Counted from the first letter of the stretch, positions 35,356 through 45,790 are shown. The stretch is DNA of 64,000 nt from Pedobacter sp. Leaf250 (GCF_920984735.1 NZ_CAKLBU010000010.1:114251-178250); one strand, 5' to 3'. Numbers and translations are program-made. The notes: generated by a model not told the origin, from the letters alone.

Positions 35356-36712
35356 AATCAGTAATAATTTAGCTCAAATTAAAGAATGGGAGAAGCTTTC
35401 CACACATGCTAACAGGAGGATTATTGATGCTAAAGGACCAAAAAGGTTAGGTAAGGTAGCGCTATTTGTGCTTGTTTTCTTTATCGTTTTATTGTTTCTT
35501 CCCTATCGCCAAACTATACCCGGACGAGGAACTGTTACCGCATTACGACCTGAAGACAGGCCGCAAACTGTACAGAATCAAATAGGTGGCAGAATAGAAC
35601 ATTGGGCGGTAAGAGAAGGTCAGGAAGTAAAGAAAGGCGATACCATTTTAATTATCTCTGAGACCAGTCAATCCTATTTCGATCCGGAATTGCCTACTCG
35701 ACTTAGCGAACAGCTAGATGCGAAAAGAGGTAGTGAAACCGCAGCTGTACAAAAAATGGACGCCACTCGATCTCAAATAGATGCTTTGAGTGATGGCTTA
35801 CGTTACCAGATGAAGGCTGCAGAAAATAAAGTTCTCCAGGCGAGAAACTATTTAAGCATTGATAGTGCCGACCTTTTAGCTGTCCAAAAATTTTATGAAA
35901 CTGCAAAGGTTCGTTTAGAGCGTTATGAAGCCGGCTATAAAAATGGATTATTTTCGCTAACCGATATCGAAACAAGAAGATTAAAATTGCAGGAAGATAA
36001 TGCCAAAGTGATTAGTCAGCAAAATAAATTGGGCAATTCAAGACAAAACTTGTTGAATTCAATTATCGAGTTAGACAACATTCGGGCAAAATATCAGGAA
36101 TCATTGGCAAAGGCCCAATCAGATATGAGTTCGGCCATTTCCAGCCGGGCAAGTGCGCAGGGAGAAATTTCAAAACTGCGAAATGATATTTCAAATATTA
36201 ACGTTAGAAGAAGTTTATACGTTGTACGTGCGCCTCAAGATGGTTATGTGGTAAAAACACTGAAAGCTGGTATTGGCGAAAATATCAAAGAAGGAGAATC
36301 GGTAGCAACATTGCAACCAAAATCGCCAATGGTAGCAGCAGAATTATATGTAAGCGCCATGGATGTTCCTTTGATTTTAGATACAAGCAATGTGCGTTTA
36401 CAGTTTGAAGGTTGGCCATCCGTTCAATTTTCGGGCTGGCCATCGGTAGCTGTTGGTACATTTGCAGGACAAATATTTTCCATTGATAAAGTAAGCAGTT
36501 CTGACGGGAAATACCGCGTATTAATTAGTCAAACTAATCCAGTACCCGATAACGATGAGCCATGGCCGCCACAATTACGCCAGGGATCGGGAGTTTATGG
36601 ACGAATCATTCTTAGATCGGTTCCGTTATGGTATGAAATCTGGCGTCAGCTTAATGGCTTTCCACCAAGCTTAGAAAGGGAACCTGCCAAGAGTTTGACG
36701 GATACAAAATAA
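35348..36712 (+). CDS. HlyD-family secretion adaptor protein
   Basis: A 454-residue membrane fusion protein. One N-terminal transmembrane helix (about 36-51) precedes a barrel/lipoyl half 'GRIEHWAVREGQEVKKGDTILIIS', then a long coiled coil (about 110-290), and the second lipoyl half 'RRSLYVVRAPQDGYVVKTLKAGIGENIKEGESVATL'. It bridges the inner-membrane exporter and TolC. The start overlaps the ABC gene by 8 bases and the TolC gene follows after 13, so they are one unit. Repeated 'GWPSVQFSGWPSVAVG' in the barrel domain is a small internal duplication worth noting. Confidence 0.9.
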   Translation: MGRISNNLAQIKEWEKLSTHANRRIIDAKGPKRLGKVALFVLVFFIVLLFLPYRQTIPGRGTVTALRPEDRPQTVQNQIGGRIEHWAVREGQEVKKGDTILIISETSQSYFDPELPTRLSEQLDAKRGSETAAVQKMDATRSQIDALSDGLRYQMKAAENKVLQARNYLSIDSADLLAVQKFYETAKVRLERYEAGYKNGLFSLTDIETRRLKLQEDNAKVISQQNKLGNSRQNLLNSIIELDNIRAKYQESLAKAQSDMSSAISSRASAQGEISKLRNDISNINVRRSLYVVRAPQDGYVVKTLKAGIGENIKEGESVATLQPKSPMVAAELYVSAMDVPLILDTSNVRLQFEGWPSVQFSGWPSVAVGTFAGQIFSIDKVSSSDGKYRVLISQTNPVPDNDEPWPPQLRQGSGVYGRIILRSVPLWYEIWRQLNGFPPSLEREPAKSLTDTK

Positions 36713-36725
36713 AGAAGTATTTAAA

Positions 36726-38195
36726 ATGAACATAAAATTGAAAAGCTTTGCTGTTTGCTTTATCTGGCTTTTATTAACAAGCCAATTTAGTGCGGCACAG
36801 TTAAAACCGAATCCGGTCATCAAAAAAAACATTGATACTGCTCGAGTTTTCGCTTTGGAAGATTTACAAATGTTGGTATTTAAATATCACCCGATAATTA
36901 AACAGGCAGCATTATTAAGTGAGGCTGCCCGTGCCAACGTTTTGCAATCGTTGGGTTATTTCGATCCGACGCTAAAAGCTGGTTTTGCCAGGAAACTATT
37001 TGGAAATACTGAATATTACAATAAATGGGACAGTGAGCTTAAAATTCCACTTTGGCTTGCCGGGGCCGATTTAAAAATTGGTTATGACCGCAATGTGGGT
37101 ACATACGTAAATCCTGAAAGCCAAACCAATTCGCAAGGTTTATCGGCAATTGGAATCAGTATCCCCTTAGGTCAGGGATTGATTATTGATGCCCGCAGAA
37201 ATACTTTGCGGCAATCGAAAATTATGGTGGAGTATGCAGAGGCCGATAGACTGAAACAAATAAATAGTGTTTGGTATGGTGTGGCCAAAGACTATTGGAA
37301 TTGGTATTATGCTTATAAGCAATTTCAACTTATTGAAGAAGGTTTGGAACTGGCCGACCGACGTTTTAAAGCCTTGAGTACACAAACCATTATAGGTGAT
37401 AAACCTGCGATTGATTCGGTAGAAGCTTATATTACGGTTCAAGAGCGAATTATTCAGAGAGAAAAAACTGCGATTGAATTGCAAAATGCCCGTTTGGTTT
37501 TATCAAATCATTTATGGAATGATGAAGGAAATCCGCTTGAATTACCTGCAGATGCCATTCCTCAATATGTTAATCAGGCGCCAAATCGGCCTAACCCTTT
37601 GGTTTTAGATACCTTATTGGGGCAATCTGCAAACCTGCATCCCGATTTGGTTAAGCTGCGAACAAAAGGTGCACAACTAGAAATTGAACGGAGTTACAGG
37701 CAGGAATTGTTGAAACCTAAATTGAATGTTATTGGTAATTTAATATCCAATCGAACCAGTTTCAACAGCAATATTCCTGGTTATTATGATTTCAATTGGA
37801 GTAATTACAAAGTGGGTATTGAATTTGCATTTCCGCTGTTTTTAAGATCAGAACGTGGAAAATTAAGGGAAGTGAAAATTAAACAACAAGAACTGAATTT
37901 CGAAATTCAACAATCTGGAAGAGAAATTAGAAATAATATTGTTGCCTCTTATAATGATTTATCGGCATATTCTGCTCAGTTATCAGTTCAGCAAAAAAGC
38001 ATCGAAAACCAGCAAATTCTCGTTAACGGAGAAAACCAAAAATTTACACTTGGAGAAAGTAATTTATTTTTGATTAATAGTAGAGAAACGAAGTTGATTG
38101 AAATGAAAATTAAACAGGAAAGTATGATTTCCAGTTATCAAAAAACCATAGCAGAACTATATTATAAAGCAGGAACGAATCAGATTACAAATTAA
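36726..38195 (+). CDS. TolC-family outer-membrane efflux protein
   Basis: A 489-residue secreted protein with signal peptide to about residue 25 (FSAAQ), then a two-fold repeated helix-strand pattern of the outer-membrane efflux family: 'EARANVLQSLGYFDPTL' near the start and 'GKLREVKIKQQELNFEIQQSGREIRNNIVASYNDL' near the end. It would form the outer-membrane channel for the ABC/HlyD pair. Length is normal. A terminator follows its stop. Confidence 0.88.
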   Translation: MNIKLKSFAVCFIWLLLTSQFSAAQLKPNPVIKKNIDTARVFALEDLQMLVFKYHPIIKQAALLSEAARANVLQSLGYFDPTLKAGFARKLFGNTEYYNKWDSELKIPLWLAGADLKIGYDRNVGTYVNPESQTNSQGLSAIGISIPLGQGLIIDARRNTLRQSKIMVEYAEADRLKQINSVWYGVAKDYWNWYYAYKQFQLIEEGLELADRRFKALSTQTIIGDKPAIDSVEAYITVQERIIQREKTAIELQNARLVLSNHLWNDEGNPLELPADAIPQYVNQAPNRPNPLVLDTLLGQSANLHPDLVKLRTKGAQLEIERSYRQELLKPKLNVIGNLISNRTSFNSNIPGYYDFNWSNYKVGIEFAFPLFLRSERGKLREVKIKQQELNFEIQQSGREIRNNIVASYNDLSAYSAQLSVQQKSIENQQILVNGENQKFTLGESNLFLINSRETKLIEMKIKQESMISSYQKTIAELYYKAGTNQITN

Positions 38196-38209
38196 AGCCA
38201 TTAAAATAC

Positions 38210-38247
38210 AACCCTAAGTAATACAGAAATAACTTAGGGTTTCTTTT
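38210..38247 (+). terminator. Rho-independent terminator
   Basis: A 10-bp perfect stem (38210-38219 with 38232-38241), 12-base loop and a T-rich tail. It lies just after the TolC gene stop and faces the convergent kinase gene. Confidence 0.85.
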
Positions 38248-38292
38248 ATTTATAGCAAGCATTACAGAAAGGAAATCAATCTTTATTTTTTC

Positions 38293-40731
38293 CTAAATGC
38301 TGAAATAAAAAGTTGAGCCAGTTCCCAACTCGCTTTCTACCCAAATTTTACCGCCATGTCGTTCAATTATTTCTGCCGATAGATATAGTCCAATTCCAAA
38401 TCCTGAAATAATGTTTGTTTTTTCATTTTGAACTCGATAATATCGGTCAAAAAGTTTAGGTATATCATCACTGGAAATTCCTGTTCCGGCATCGCGTACG
38501 CTTAGCACAACCTGCTGGTTAACTTTTTCGCATTGCAGATAAATTTTTGAATTTGTGGGAGAATATTTAACCGCGTTACTTAATAAGTTATTGATTACCA
38601 GCGAAATTTTATCCTCATCAGCATGTACCCAAAATTCACTACATGGTGAATAAACAATTTGATGCGTGGTTATTAACGCTTCATATTCATTTTTAAGATC
38701 GTTCGCTAAAGCACAGAGATCGAAATTACTTTTGTTTAGCTGTATTTTACCAGATTCCAACCTGGAAATATTTAAAAAACCATTGATCATGGTATTCATT
38801 TTCTTTACTTGAATCTGAATCTTATCTACAAAGGAATGGCCATCAAACGCTGCTATATTTTTGGTTTTATGCTGAAGAAGCTGAATATAGCCTTTAATAG
38901 AAGTTAATGGGGTTTTAAGTTCATGGCTAACCATGGCAATGAAATCATTTTTTCGCTGTTCATCTTCTTTTTGGCCAGTTACATCCATTACAACGGCATT
39001 TACCCTTTCATTTATACCTTCTTCATCCTGATATACTTTTCCAACCACTCGCATCCATCTCCGTTCGCCAGTAATTAAATGTTTAATTGCATAAGTGCTA
39101 TCTACCGGAGTACCAAATTCTATTGCGTGGTGCAATACGGTATTAACTTCATCTAAAAACTCAGGCTCAACAGCTTCTAATACCATTTCCCAAGAAATAT
39201 CATCCTCAAGGGGAAGGCCGTATTGCTTTCTGTATCGAACGGACATATCTGCTTTACCCGTTTTCAGATCAAGCGTACAACTTCCTAACTCGCCTGCATC
39301 AAAAGCTGTTAGTAAACGCTCTTCGCTATCAATAAGTCGGAGATTTGCATTCACCAACTGATCATTGGCATGAACCAATGCTTTATTTATATATTCAATT
39401 TCTAAGAAATGTTGCTTCTCATCAGTGATATCAATGCCAGAACAGATATATCCGATAAAATCTCCCTCGGTATTTAATCTCGTAGTCCCTCTTAACCGAA
39501 TCCACCTGTAATTTCCATCACTATCCAGTAATCTAAACTCATTAACAAAATCCTGTTGCTTTTCAAATACCTTAAAAAAACGCTGCATGATATCAGCATG
39601 ATCATCGGGATGTAAGTAATTTTCCCAGTTAAAGGTTTGCAGATTACTGTCAGACCATCCTGTTAAAATGTACCAGGCATTATTGAGGTATTCCAATTGC
39701 CCTTTATCATCAATAAGTGAGATTAAAATATCGCTTTTTTCGGCCATATTCCGAAACCTGGCTTCGCTTTCAACAATAGTTTGTCGGGCCAAAACCTGCG
39801 GCGTAACATCAATAGCAATACCTAAAACTCCTGCTACTTGATCATGATCATACAATGCTCTGTAAATCACATCATAGTAACCTGCTGTTTTTACCCCATC
39901 CCGAACCAAATCCACCTTTTCGGCATATATTTCCAATGGCTTACCTGTGTTATATACGCCATAAAGTGCTTCTACAATTGGTTGACCAACAATTTCGGGA
40001 ACACCTTCAAATAATGATTTCCCAATGATGTCGGATGTTTTACCCAGAAATTGAAGCATGGCATCATTAACGATTTCAAAAGTCATGTCTTTACCCCTGA
40101 AAACCTGCATCGCTACAGGACTGTGCTCAATAACATTCCGATATTTTCGCTCACTTGCCAAAAGTTCTTCTGTTCGGTTTATCACATCCGATTCCAGCGA
40201 TATGTTTAATGCGATCAATTCATCATGGGCAGAGGCTAAATTTTTATTTAGTGCATCCACCTGCTGCAAATTAGCTTGGTTATCATCACGACTCTGCTCC
40301 GCATCTAATCTTGATAATATTTGCTCTGTTACGTTATTTACCGATTGAATGATATAGAAAAGTTCGCCATCTTCAGTAAAAATTGGCGTATGTGTAGGTT
40401 CCCAATACCTCACTATAAACTTATCAGGATGGTTACTATCCACAATATCATATCGTTGCACAGACATTAAATGAGTTTTGCCGTGGGCAACAACATATTT
40501 AAGAGAAGCAAGAATATTGTTTTCTCCGTCTGCATCTTTAATACTAGGATTATCTGAAAAAGCATCGAAGATATATTTACCAATTATATTTTCTCTGTTT
40601 GAATTTGTGGCCTGCAAAAAAAGGTCACTCGCGGTGAGAATATAAAAATCAACAGATAATACGAGAAACATTGCAGGCGCAGCTTCCAGCGCTTTAAGTG
40701 TTTCAAATGATGGGATTTTACTTTGAGGCAT
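38293..40731 (-). CDS. Multi-PAS sensor histidine kinase
   Basis: An 812-residue cytosolic kinase from the ATG 40731 (a TTG lies 15 bases upstream). Four PAS/PAC-like modules can be seen: near residues 10-130, 190-310, 315-430 and 460-580, separated by short coiled coils. The histidine is in MVSHELKTPL (about H603); the N box is NNLLSNAVKYSP, G1 is DAGTGISSDD, and G2 is GFGIGLYLS. No receiver or DNA-binding domain follows, so an unlinked response regulator must be the partner. No membrane segment. Convergent with the TolC gene. Confidence 0.9.
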   Translation of the reverse strand: MPQSKIPSFETLKALEAAPAMFLVLSVDFYILTASDLFLQATNSNRENIIGKYIFDAFSDNPSIKDADGENNILASLKYVVAHGKTHLMSVQRYDIVDSNHPDKFIVRYWEPTHTPIFTEDGELFYIIQSVNNVTEQILSRLDAEQSRDDNQANLQQVDALNKNLASAHDELIALNISLESDVINRTEELLASERKYRNVIEHSPVAMQVFRGKDMTFEIVNDAMLQFLGKTSDIIGKSLFEGVPEIVGQPIVEALYGVYNTGKPLEIYAEKVDLVRDGVKTAGYYDVIYRALYDHDQVAGVLGIAIDVTPQVLARQTIVESEARFRNMAEKSDILISLIDDKGQLEYLNNAWYILTGWSDSNLQTFNWENYLHPDDHADIMQRFFKVFEKQQDFVNEFRLLDSDGNYRWIRLRGTTRLNTEGDFIGYICSGIDITDEKQHFLEIEYINKALVHANDQLVNANLRLIDSEERLLTAFDAGELGSCTLDLKTGKADMSVRYRKQYGLPLEDDISWEMVLEAVEPEFLDEVNTVLHHAIEFGTPVDSTYAIKHLITGERRWMRVVGKVYQDEEGINERVNAVVMDVTGQKEDEQRKNDFIAMVSHELKTPLTSIKGYIQLLQHKTKNIAAFDGHSFVDKIQIQVKKMNTMINGFLNISRLESGKIQLNKSNFDLCALANDLKNEYEALITTHQIVYSPCSEFWVHADEDKISLVINNLLSNAVKYSPTNSKIYLQCEKVNQQVVLSVRDAGTGISSDDIPKLFDRYYRVQNEKTNIISGFGIGLYLSAEIIERHGGKIWVESELGTGSTFYFSI

Positions 40732-40908
40732 GAAAATGATAAACAATGGAGATCAATTCAAAGATAAGGAGTTTAGCTGATTTATTTTAGGTGTACAACC
40801 ATAAGTACTACATCGCGTAAAATTTATTAACCCATCTGCAACTTAACTTAATAATGACTACCAATTAATCTCTCCTAAATACCAAAAACTGTAAGTTTGC
40901 TTAATAGA

Positions 40909-40916
40909 TATATTTG
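40909..40916 (+). promoter_or_regulatory. Bacteroidota -7 element (TATATTTG)
   Basis: An exact TAnnTTTG match ends 4 bases before the ATG at 40921. Transcription would start at or next to the A of the start codon, predicting a leaderless message. No -33 TTTG at the usual distance was seen. Confidence 0.5.
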
Positions 40917-40920
40917 GATT

Positions 40921-41715
40921 ATGAAAGAAGGACTATTAATAGATATGGATGGGGTGATCTACAGCGGAGAGGCTCTTATTTTTGGCGCTGATCGATTCAT
41001 CAAATTTCTGATTGATCAGGAAATTCCTTTTGCTTTTATGACCAATAACAGTCAGCGGACAGCTTTGGAAGTTGTGCGTAAGTTGAAAGCATTAGGCATA
41101 AAGGTTGATGAATCGCATGTGTATACCAGTGCAATGGCAACCGCTAAATTTTTGAGTGATCAAAGTCCAAAAGGTACTGCTTATGTACTTGGCGAGGGTG
41201 GCTTGTTGAGCAGCCTGCACGACCATGGCATTACGCTTGTAAATACCGACCCCGAATTTGTGGTACTTGGTGAAGGTAGAAATTTCACTTTGGAAATGGT
41301 TCAAAGAGCCGTGGATATGATTTTAGCTGGAGCAAAATTTATTACCACAAACCGAGATCCATCGCCAAAAAAACCGGGTTGGAACAATTTAGGAATAGCT
41401 GCCACCACGGCAATGATTGAGGAAGCTACAGGAAGAAAGGCTTTTGTAACAGGTAAACCTAGTCCGGTAATGATGCGCTCTGCAAGGAAATTTTTAGGAC
41501 TTGAAACCAGTGAAACCACAGTAATTGGCGATACAATGGAAACCGATATTCAGGGTGGTGTACAAATGGGATATAAAACCATTTTAGTGCTTTCAGGAAT
41601 TTCAAGCAAAGATACTTTAGGTCAATACGCATTTAAGTCAGATATGATTGCAAGTTCTGTTGATGAAATTAAATTCCCTTTGCCGTGGTGGGAAGGCACA
41701 CAGGCATCAAAATAA
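40921..41715 (+). CDS. HAD-IIA (NagD-like) phosphatase
   Basis: A 264-residue HAD-superfamily hydrolase. Motif I is LLIDMDGVIYSG with nucleophile D8 and D10; motif II is TNNSQRT; the C2-type cap lies between; motif III/IV are KPSPVMM and IGDTMETDIQGG. It should dephosphorylate a small phospho-metabolite such as a sugar or nucleotide phosphate. I chose ATG 40921 over the TTG at 40897 because it puts motif I at the usual distance from the N terminus. It is a single gene, ended by a large hairpin against the convergent regulator gene. Confidence 0.9.
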   Translation: MKEGLLIDMDGVIYSGEALIFGADRFIKFLIDQEIPFAFMTNNSQRTALEVVRKLKALGIKVDESHVYTSAMATAKFLSDQSPKGTAYVLGEGGLLSSLHDHGITLVNTDPEFVVLGEGRNFTLEMVQRAVDMILAGAKFITTNRDPSPKKPGWNNLGIAATTAMIEEATGRKAFVTGKPSPVMMRSARKFLGLETSETTVIGDTMETDIQGGVQMGYKTILVLSGISSKDTLGQYAFKSDMIASSVDEIKFPLPWWEGTQASK

Positions 41716-41721
41716 ATTAAC

Positions 41722-41761
41722 TGGAGCGCTAACCTTTAACTTTAGAGGCTAATGCTCCATT
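41722..41761 (+). terminator. Hairpin between convergent genes
   Basis: TGGAGC (41722-41727) pairs with GCTCCA (41754-41759), with a partly paired 26-base loop, then T's that run into the stop codon of the hybrid regulator gene. Likely terminator for the HAD gene. Confidence 0.55.
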
Positions 41762-44700
41762 TTAATCAACCGGAATATCTCGCTTATATTTCTCTGCAAA
41801 TTCGGTAGGGGTTAATTCGAATTGCGTAAAAAAGCACTTGCTAAAGTATGAATGGGAATTAAAACCTACCATGTAGCCTATTTCAGCAATGGTATATTCT
41901 TGCTCAACCAATAATTTAGCAGCCGTTTTTAATCTAATCAGCCTTACAAATTCGTTAGGCACATGGCCTGTTTTAGCCTTTATTTTTTTGTATAAGCTCG
42001 ATCGGCTCAGGCCAACTTCCCTTCCCAAATCTTCAACCGAAAGTTGTGGATCAGAAATTCTGGCTTCAATAATTTGAGTGATTTTTTCCAGGAATTTTTT
42101 ATCGCGATTTCCACTGATTAATATTTCTGTTCCTTCCAGCGGACTTTGCGCAAACCTTTGTTTTAAATTCGACTGCAATTCGAGCAGATTTTTAATAAGC
42201 AGCGAAAGCTGTTTCCATTTAAATGGTTTGGAAATGTATGCATCTGCCCCACTCTCTAAACCTTGTATTTCGGCATCGGTATTGGTTTTGGCAGTTAATA
42301 AAACCACTGGTAAATGACTATAATCGATATCATTTTTAATAATTTTACAAAGTTCAATTCCATCCATAACGGGCATCATGACATCAGAAATAACCAGATC
42401 TACCTGATGGTTGTCCAATTGTTTCAAGGCTTCCTTGCCGTTTTTAGATCTGATGGTATGATAACCCTCGGCAATAAAACTTTTTGATAGAAATTCTAAT
42501 AATGATGGATCATCCTCTACGATCAAAACCGTTTGTTTGCCATCCCTTTCCTCATTAATTTCTTCAAAATCAGTATTTAAAGCAATTTCATTTTGAACGA
42601 ATGGAATTAGAACAGTGAAGGTAGTTTTTACACCCTCCTCACTTTTTACATCGAGCTTGCCACCATGTTTTTCACTTAAAGATTTTGCAAGGGCTAATCC
42701 GATACCTGTGCCCCCCAAATTGGTATAATGATGCTCTTCTGTTGAAACTTTAAAGAACTTTTTAAAAATCGAATCCAGCTGCGCTTTTGGAATGCCAATT
42801 CCGTCATCTTCTACGCTGATTGAGATCATCTGCAAACCATCATTAGTTGTATGAATCTCGTTTACGTTTATCTGCAGTTTATTTCTGGCAAATTTGAAGG
42901 CGTTGATTAATAAATTACTCAAAATCTTCATCAGCGCTTCTGGATCTGCATTGATATCGAGTTTTTGAATTGGACTATGTACAGAAAACTCCAAACCTCT
43001 CTTAATGGCAATTGGAGAGAAGCGATCGCGAATGCTATTGATGAGATAAATTAATTCTATAGGTTCGGGATGGATTTCGAAAATATCACTTTCAATGCGT
43101 CTAAAATCAAGCAGTTGGTTTACCAAAGTAAGCAATCGATCAGAGTTTTCTTCCATTACCTGCAACTGATCCATGGCTTCTACATCTTTTTCCTTTTTGG
43201 AGAGGAGCCTTTCTAATGGCGCAATGATTAATGAAAGCGGTGTTCTAATTTCATGCGCCATTGCAGTAAAAAATTCTATCTTTTGTTTATAAAAATCCTG
43301 CTCGTTTTTATTTTTAAGTCGTTCCAGCTTGATTTCATTGCGTTTACGTTCCTTATCATATACATAACGCCTAAGCCATACAGCACCAAATACGAAAACC
43401 AAAAAGTAAAAAATATATGCAGGGATAGTTTTATAGAATGGTGGTAAAATCTTGATTTTGATACTGGATACTTTGCCTACATCTGTTCCCAGATCATCAA
43501 TTACCTTCACCTGAAAATTGTATTCTCCGGCAGGTAAATTGGTATAAGTAGCTTTCCTTTGACCGCCAACATTGTTCCATCCTTTATCAAATCCTTCCAT
43601 TTTAAAAGCATACTGCAGCTTGTTTGGTGCAATAAAACTTAAAGACGCATATTCGATACTTAATACAGATTGATTATAATCCAGCACCACTTCATCAGTA
43701 TAATTAATGGAGCTTTTGAGTGGACTTTTATCATTATTTAAATCCAGATCCTTATTAAAAAGCTGAAAGTTGGTAAATGAAACCTTTGGTGTTGAGGCAC
43801 TAATCTGAACCTCGCTTGGATAAAATGCATTGAAACCATTTATCCCACCGAAATATAATTTTCCTGATGAATCTTTGTAATAAGCTTTGTAATTGTATTG
43901 CTGGCTTTGGAGGTTATCCCATTTACCAAAACTTCTTTTAATTTTTGATTTAGGATCAAATTCGAAAATACCATTGTTGGTGGAGAACCACATTTTACCA
44001 GCATTATCTTTTACAATGCCATAAACCACTGCACTTTTAATCCAGTTTTCTTCCTCATACGATTTAAATTTCCCAGTTTTTTTAATTAATACATTTAAGC
44101 CACTTCCATCGGTACCCAACCACAAGTTACCCTCGTCATCATCGAGCATGCAGATTACTTTGTTAGCACTAATGGATCCTGGTTGCTTTGAGTATGCATA
44201 TTGCGTAAGCTGATTATTGGTGTCCATCCGAATTAAACCATTATCATAAGTGGCTATCCAAATGATATTTTCTTTATCCTGATAAACCTGATAGATACAG
44301 CTCTTATCAAGATTTTTCCCTCTAATTCTAATAAAACGATCATTTTTTTGATCATATAAATTTAAGCCTGAAATTGTAGAAACCCAAATTCGTCCTTGCC
44401 TGTCTTCATCGATGGAATAAACACTGTTATCACTTAAAGAAACGGGATTATTGGGATCGCTTTTGTATCTTTTAATTTTCCCTGTTGATGGATTAAGCAC
44501 ATTTAAACCTCCGGTGTACATACCAATCCAGATGTTGCCCGATTTATCTTTATAAAGTGCATGAATATTGTGGTAAGAAAGACTGTCTTGCCCTGCCGAA
44601 AAAGGAAATTTCTTGAATGTTTTATCTGCAGTATTAAAATAGTTCAAACCACCATCCTCGGTTCCAATCCACATCTGGCCTGGTTTTGTTTCTAAGAAAG

Positions 44701-45790
44701 CACTTACGGCATTGCCCGAGAGGGAATTTTTAACACCAGAAGGATAATAAAACTCAAAACCTGAACTGCCCTCGTGGTAATAATTTAAACCACCGAAATA
44801 CGTTCCAACCCAAATCCCCCCCTCTTTATCTTTGAAAACATTATAAACTGCATCATCATTGATGCTAAAAGGATCATTATTTTTATTTTGATAAACCGTA
44901 AACCGATTATTCTTACGATCAAAAATGTTCAAGCCTTTTTCTGTTCCCAAACAGATATAACCTGGCTTAGGCTCATAAATGGTTCTAATGATATTATCGC
45001 TGATGGAATTACCCGATGATTTCTGATAAATGGTAAAACGATCTGATTGTTTGTTCCACAGATTTAATCCACCAGCCATGGTGCCAATCCAGATATCGCC
45101 ATTGGCATCCTTATACAAATCAAGAATTACATTGCTCGAAAGTTTTGCTTTTGATGTGGTGGTGTAATGCCTGATTTGATTGGTTTTGGGATTTAAAACA
45201 TCAATCCCTTTGCCGTAAGTGCCTAACCAAATATCTCCGGCATCATCTTGTAATAGCTTAGGCACCTCATTCGATGATATTTTTACAGCTGATGATGTAG
45301 AAAAATTTTTTAACTTTTTAGTTTGTGGCGAAAAGCAATAAACACCCTTTTCTTTGGTTGCAATCCAGATGTTTCCATCTTTAGATCGGATTACATCGTT
45401 TATAAAATAATTTTGAAGTGGTTTAAAAAGCGTAAACTTTTCTGTTTCCAGATTAAAAATATAAATCCCTTCATCAGTTCCTATCCAAAAAGTTTTCGCA
45501 TCGTATTTAAATATTTTGCGGATGAAATTATTTCCTATACTTCCAGAAACTCCTTTTTGATATTGAAAAGATTTGAAATCGTAACCATCAAACCGGCTTA
45601 AACCGTATTTTGTACCAAACCACATGTACCCTTGTTCGTCTTGCTCAATATCCCAAATGGTATTGGCGCACAAGCCATCGGTAACGGTGTAATGCCTAAA
45701 AAAAATCTTTTGGGCAGACAACGTTTGTACTAAAAAAAAACTAAAAAAAAGTAGCAGGGCTATCGCCCTGCTTAATTTTTTGATTTTCAT
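41762..45790 (-). CDS. Hybrid two-component system sensor/regulator (HTCS) of the PUL
   Basis: A 1342-residue one-protein signalling system typical of Bacteroidota. Signal peptide (1-27, LSAQ) is followed by a periplasmic two-propeller sensor made of about 14 Reg_prop repeats ('DxxGxxWIGT'-like units), a Y_Y_Y domain near residues 700-770, one transmembrane segment (about 776-795), histidine kinase (MAHEIRTPLSL, N/G boxes, GGTGIGLALAKSL), a receiver (about 1087-1200, D1136 in VISDVMMP), and an AraC-type DNA-binding domain (about 1250-1337). It senses a sugar and switches on the adjacent genes. It is the last gene of the minus-strand polysaccharide locus, 50 bases after the glycosidase. Confidence 0.93.
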   Translation of the reverse strand: MKIKKLSRAIALLLFFSFFLVQTLSAQKIFFRHYTVTDGLCANTIWDIEQDEQGYMWFGTKYGLSRFDGYDFKSFQYQKGVSGSIGNNFIRKIFKYDAKTFWIGTDEGIYIFNLETEKFTLFKPLQNYFINDVIRSKDGNIWIATKEKGVYCFSPQTKKLKNFSTSSAVKISSNEVPKLLQDDAGDIWLGTYGKGIDVLNPKTNQIRHYTTTSKAKLSSNVILDLYKDANGDIWIGTMAGGLNLWNKQSDRFTIYQKSSGNSISDNIIRTIYEPKPGYICLGTEKGLNIFDRKNNRFTVYQNKNNDPFSINDDAVYNVFKDKEGGIWVGTYFGGLNYYHEGSSGFEFYYPSGVKNSLSGNAVSAFLETKPGQMWIGTEDGGLNYFNTADKTFKKFPFSAGQDSLSYHNIHALYKDKSGNIWIGMYTGGLNVLNPSTGKIKRYKSDPNNPVSLSDNSVYSIDEDRQGRIWVSTISGLNLYDQKNDRFIRIRGKNLDKSCIYQVYQDKENIIWIATYDNGLIRMDTNNQLTQYAYSKQPGSISANKVICMLDDDEGNLWLGTDGSGLNVLIKKTGKFKSYEEENWIKSAVVYGIVKDNAGKMWFSTNNGIFEFDPKSKIKRSFGKWDNLQSQQYNYKAYYKDSSGKLYFGGINGFNAFYPSEVQISASTPKVSFTNFQLFNKDLDLNNDKSPLKSSINYTDEVVLDYNQSVLSIEYASLSFIAPNKLQYAFKMEGFDKGWNNVGGQRKATYTNLPAGEYNFQVKVIDDLGTDVGKVSSIKIKILPPFYKTIPAYIFYFLVFVFGAVWLRRYVYDKERKRNEIKLERLKNKNEQDFYKQKIEFFTAMAHEIRTPLSLIIAPLERLLSKKEKDVEAMDQLQVMEENSDRLLTLVNQLLDFRRIESDIFEIHPEPIELIYLINSIRDRFSPIAIKRGLEFSVHSPIQKLDINADPEALMKILSNLLINAFKFARNKLQINVNEIHTTNDGLQMISISVEDDGIGIPKAQLDSIFKKFFKVSTEEHHYTNLGGTGIGLALAKSLSEKHGGKLDVKSEEGVKTTFTVLIPFVQNEIALNTDFEEINEERDGKQTVLIVEDDPSLLEFLSKSFIAEGYHTIRSKNGKEALKQLDNHQVDLVISDVMMPVMDGIELCKIIKNDIDYSHLPVVLLTAKTNTDAEIQGLESGADAYISKPFKWKQLSLLIKNLLELQSNLKQRFAQSPLEGTEILISGNRDKKFLEKITQIIEARISDPQLSVEDLGREVGLSRSSLYKKIKAKTGHVPNEFVRLIRLKTAAKLLVEQEYTIAEIGYMVGFNSHSYFSKCFFTQFELTPTEFAEKYKRDIPVD

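Noticed and set aside
38293..40746. TTG start for the multi-PAS kinase
   Set aside because: The ATG at 40731 lies five codons downstream and is the usual start type; the extra residues add nothing recognisable.
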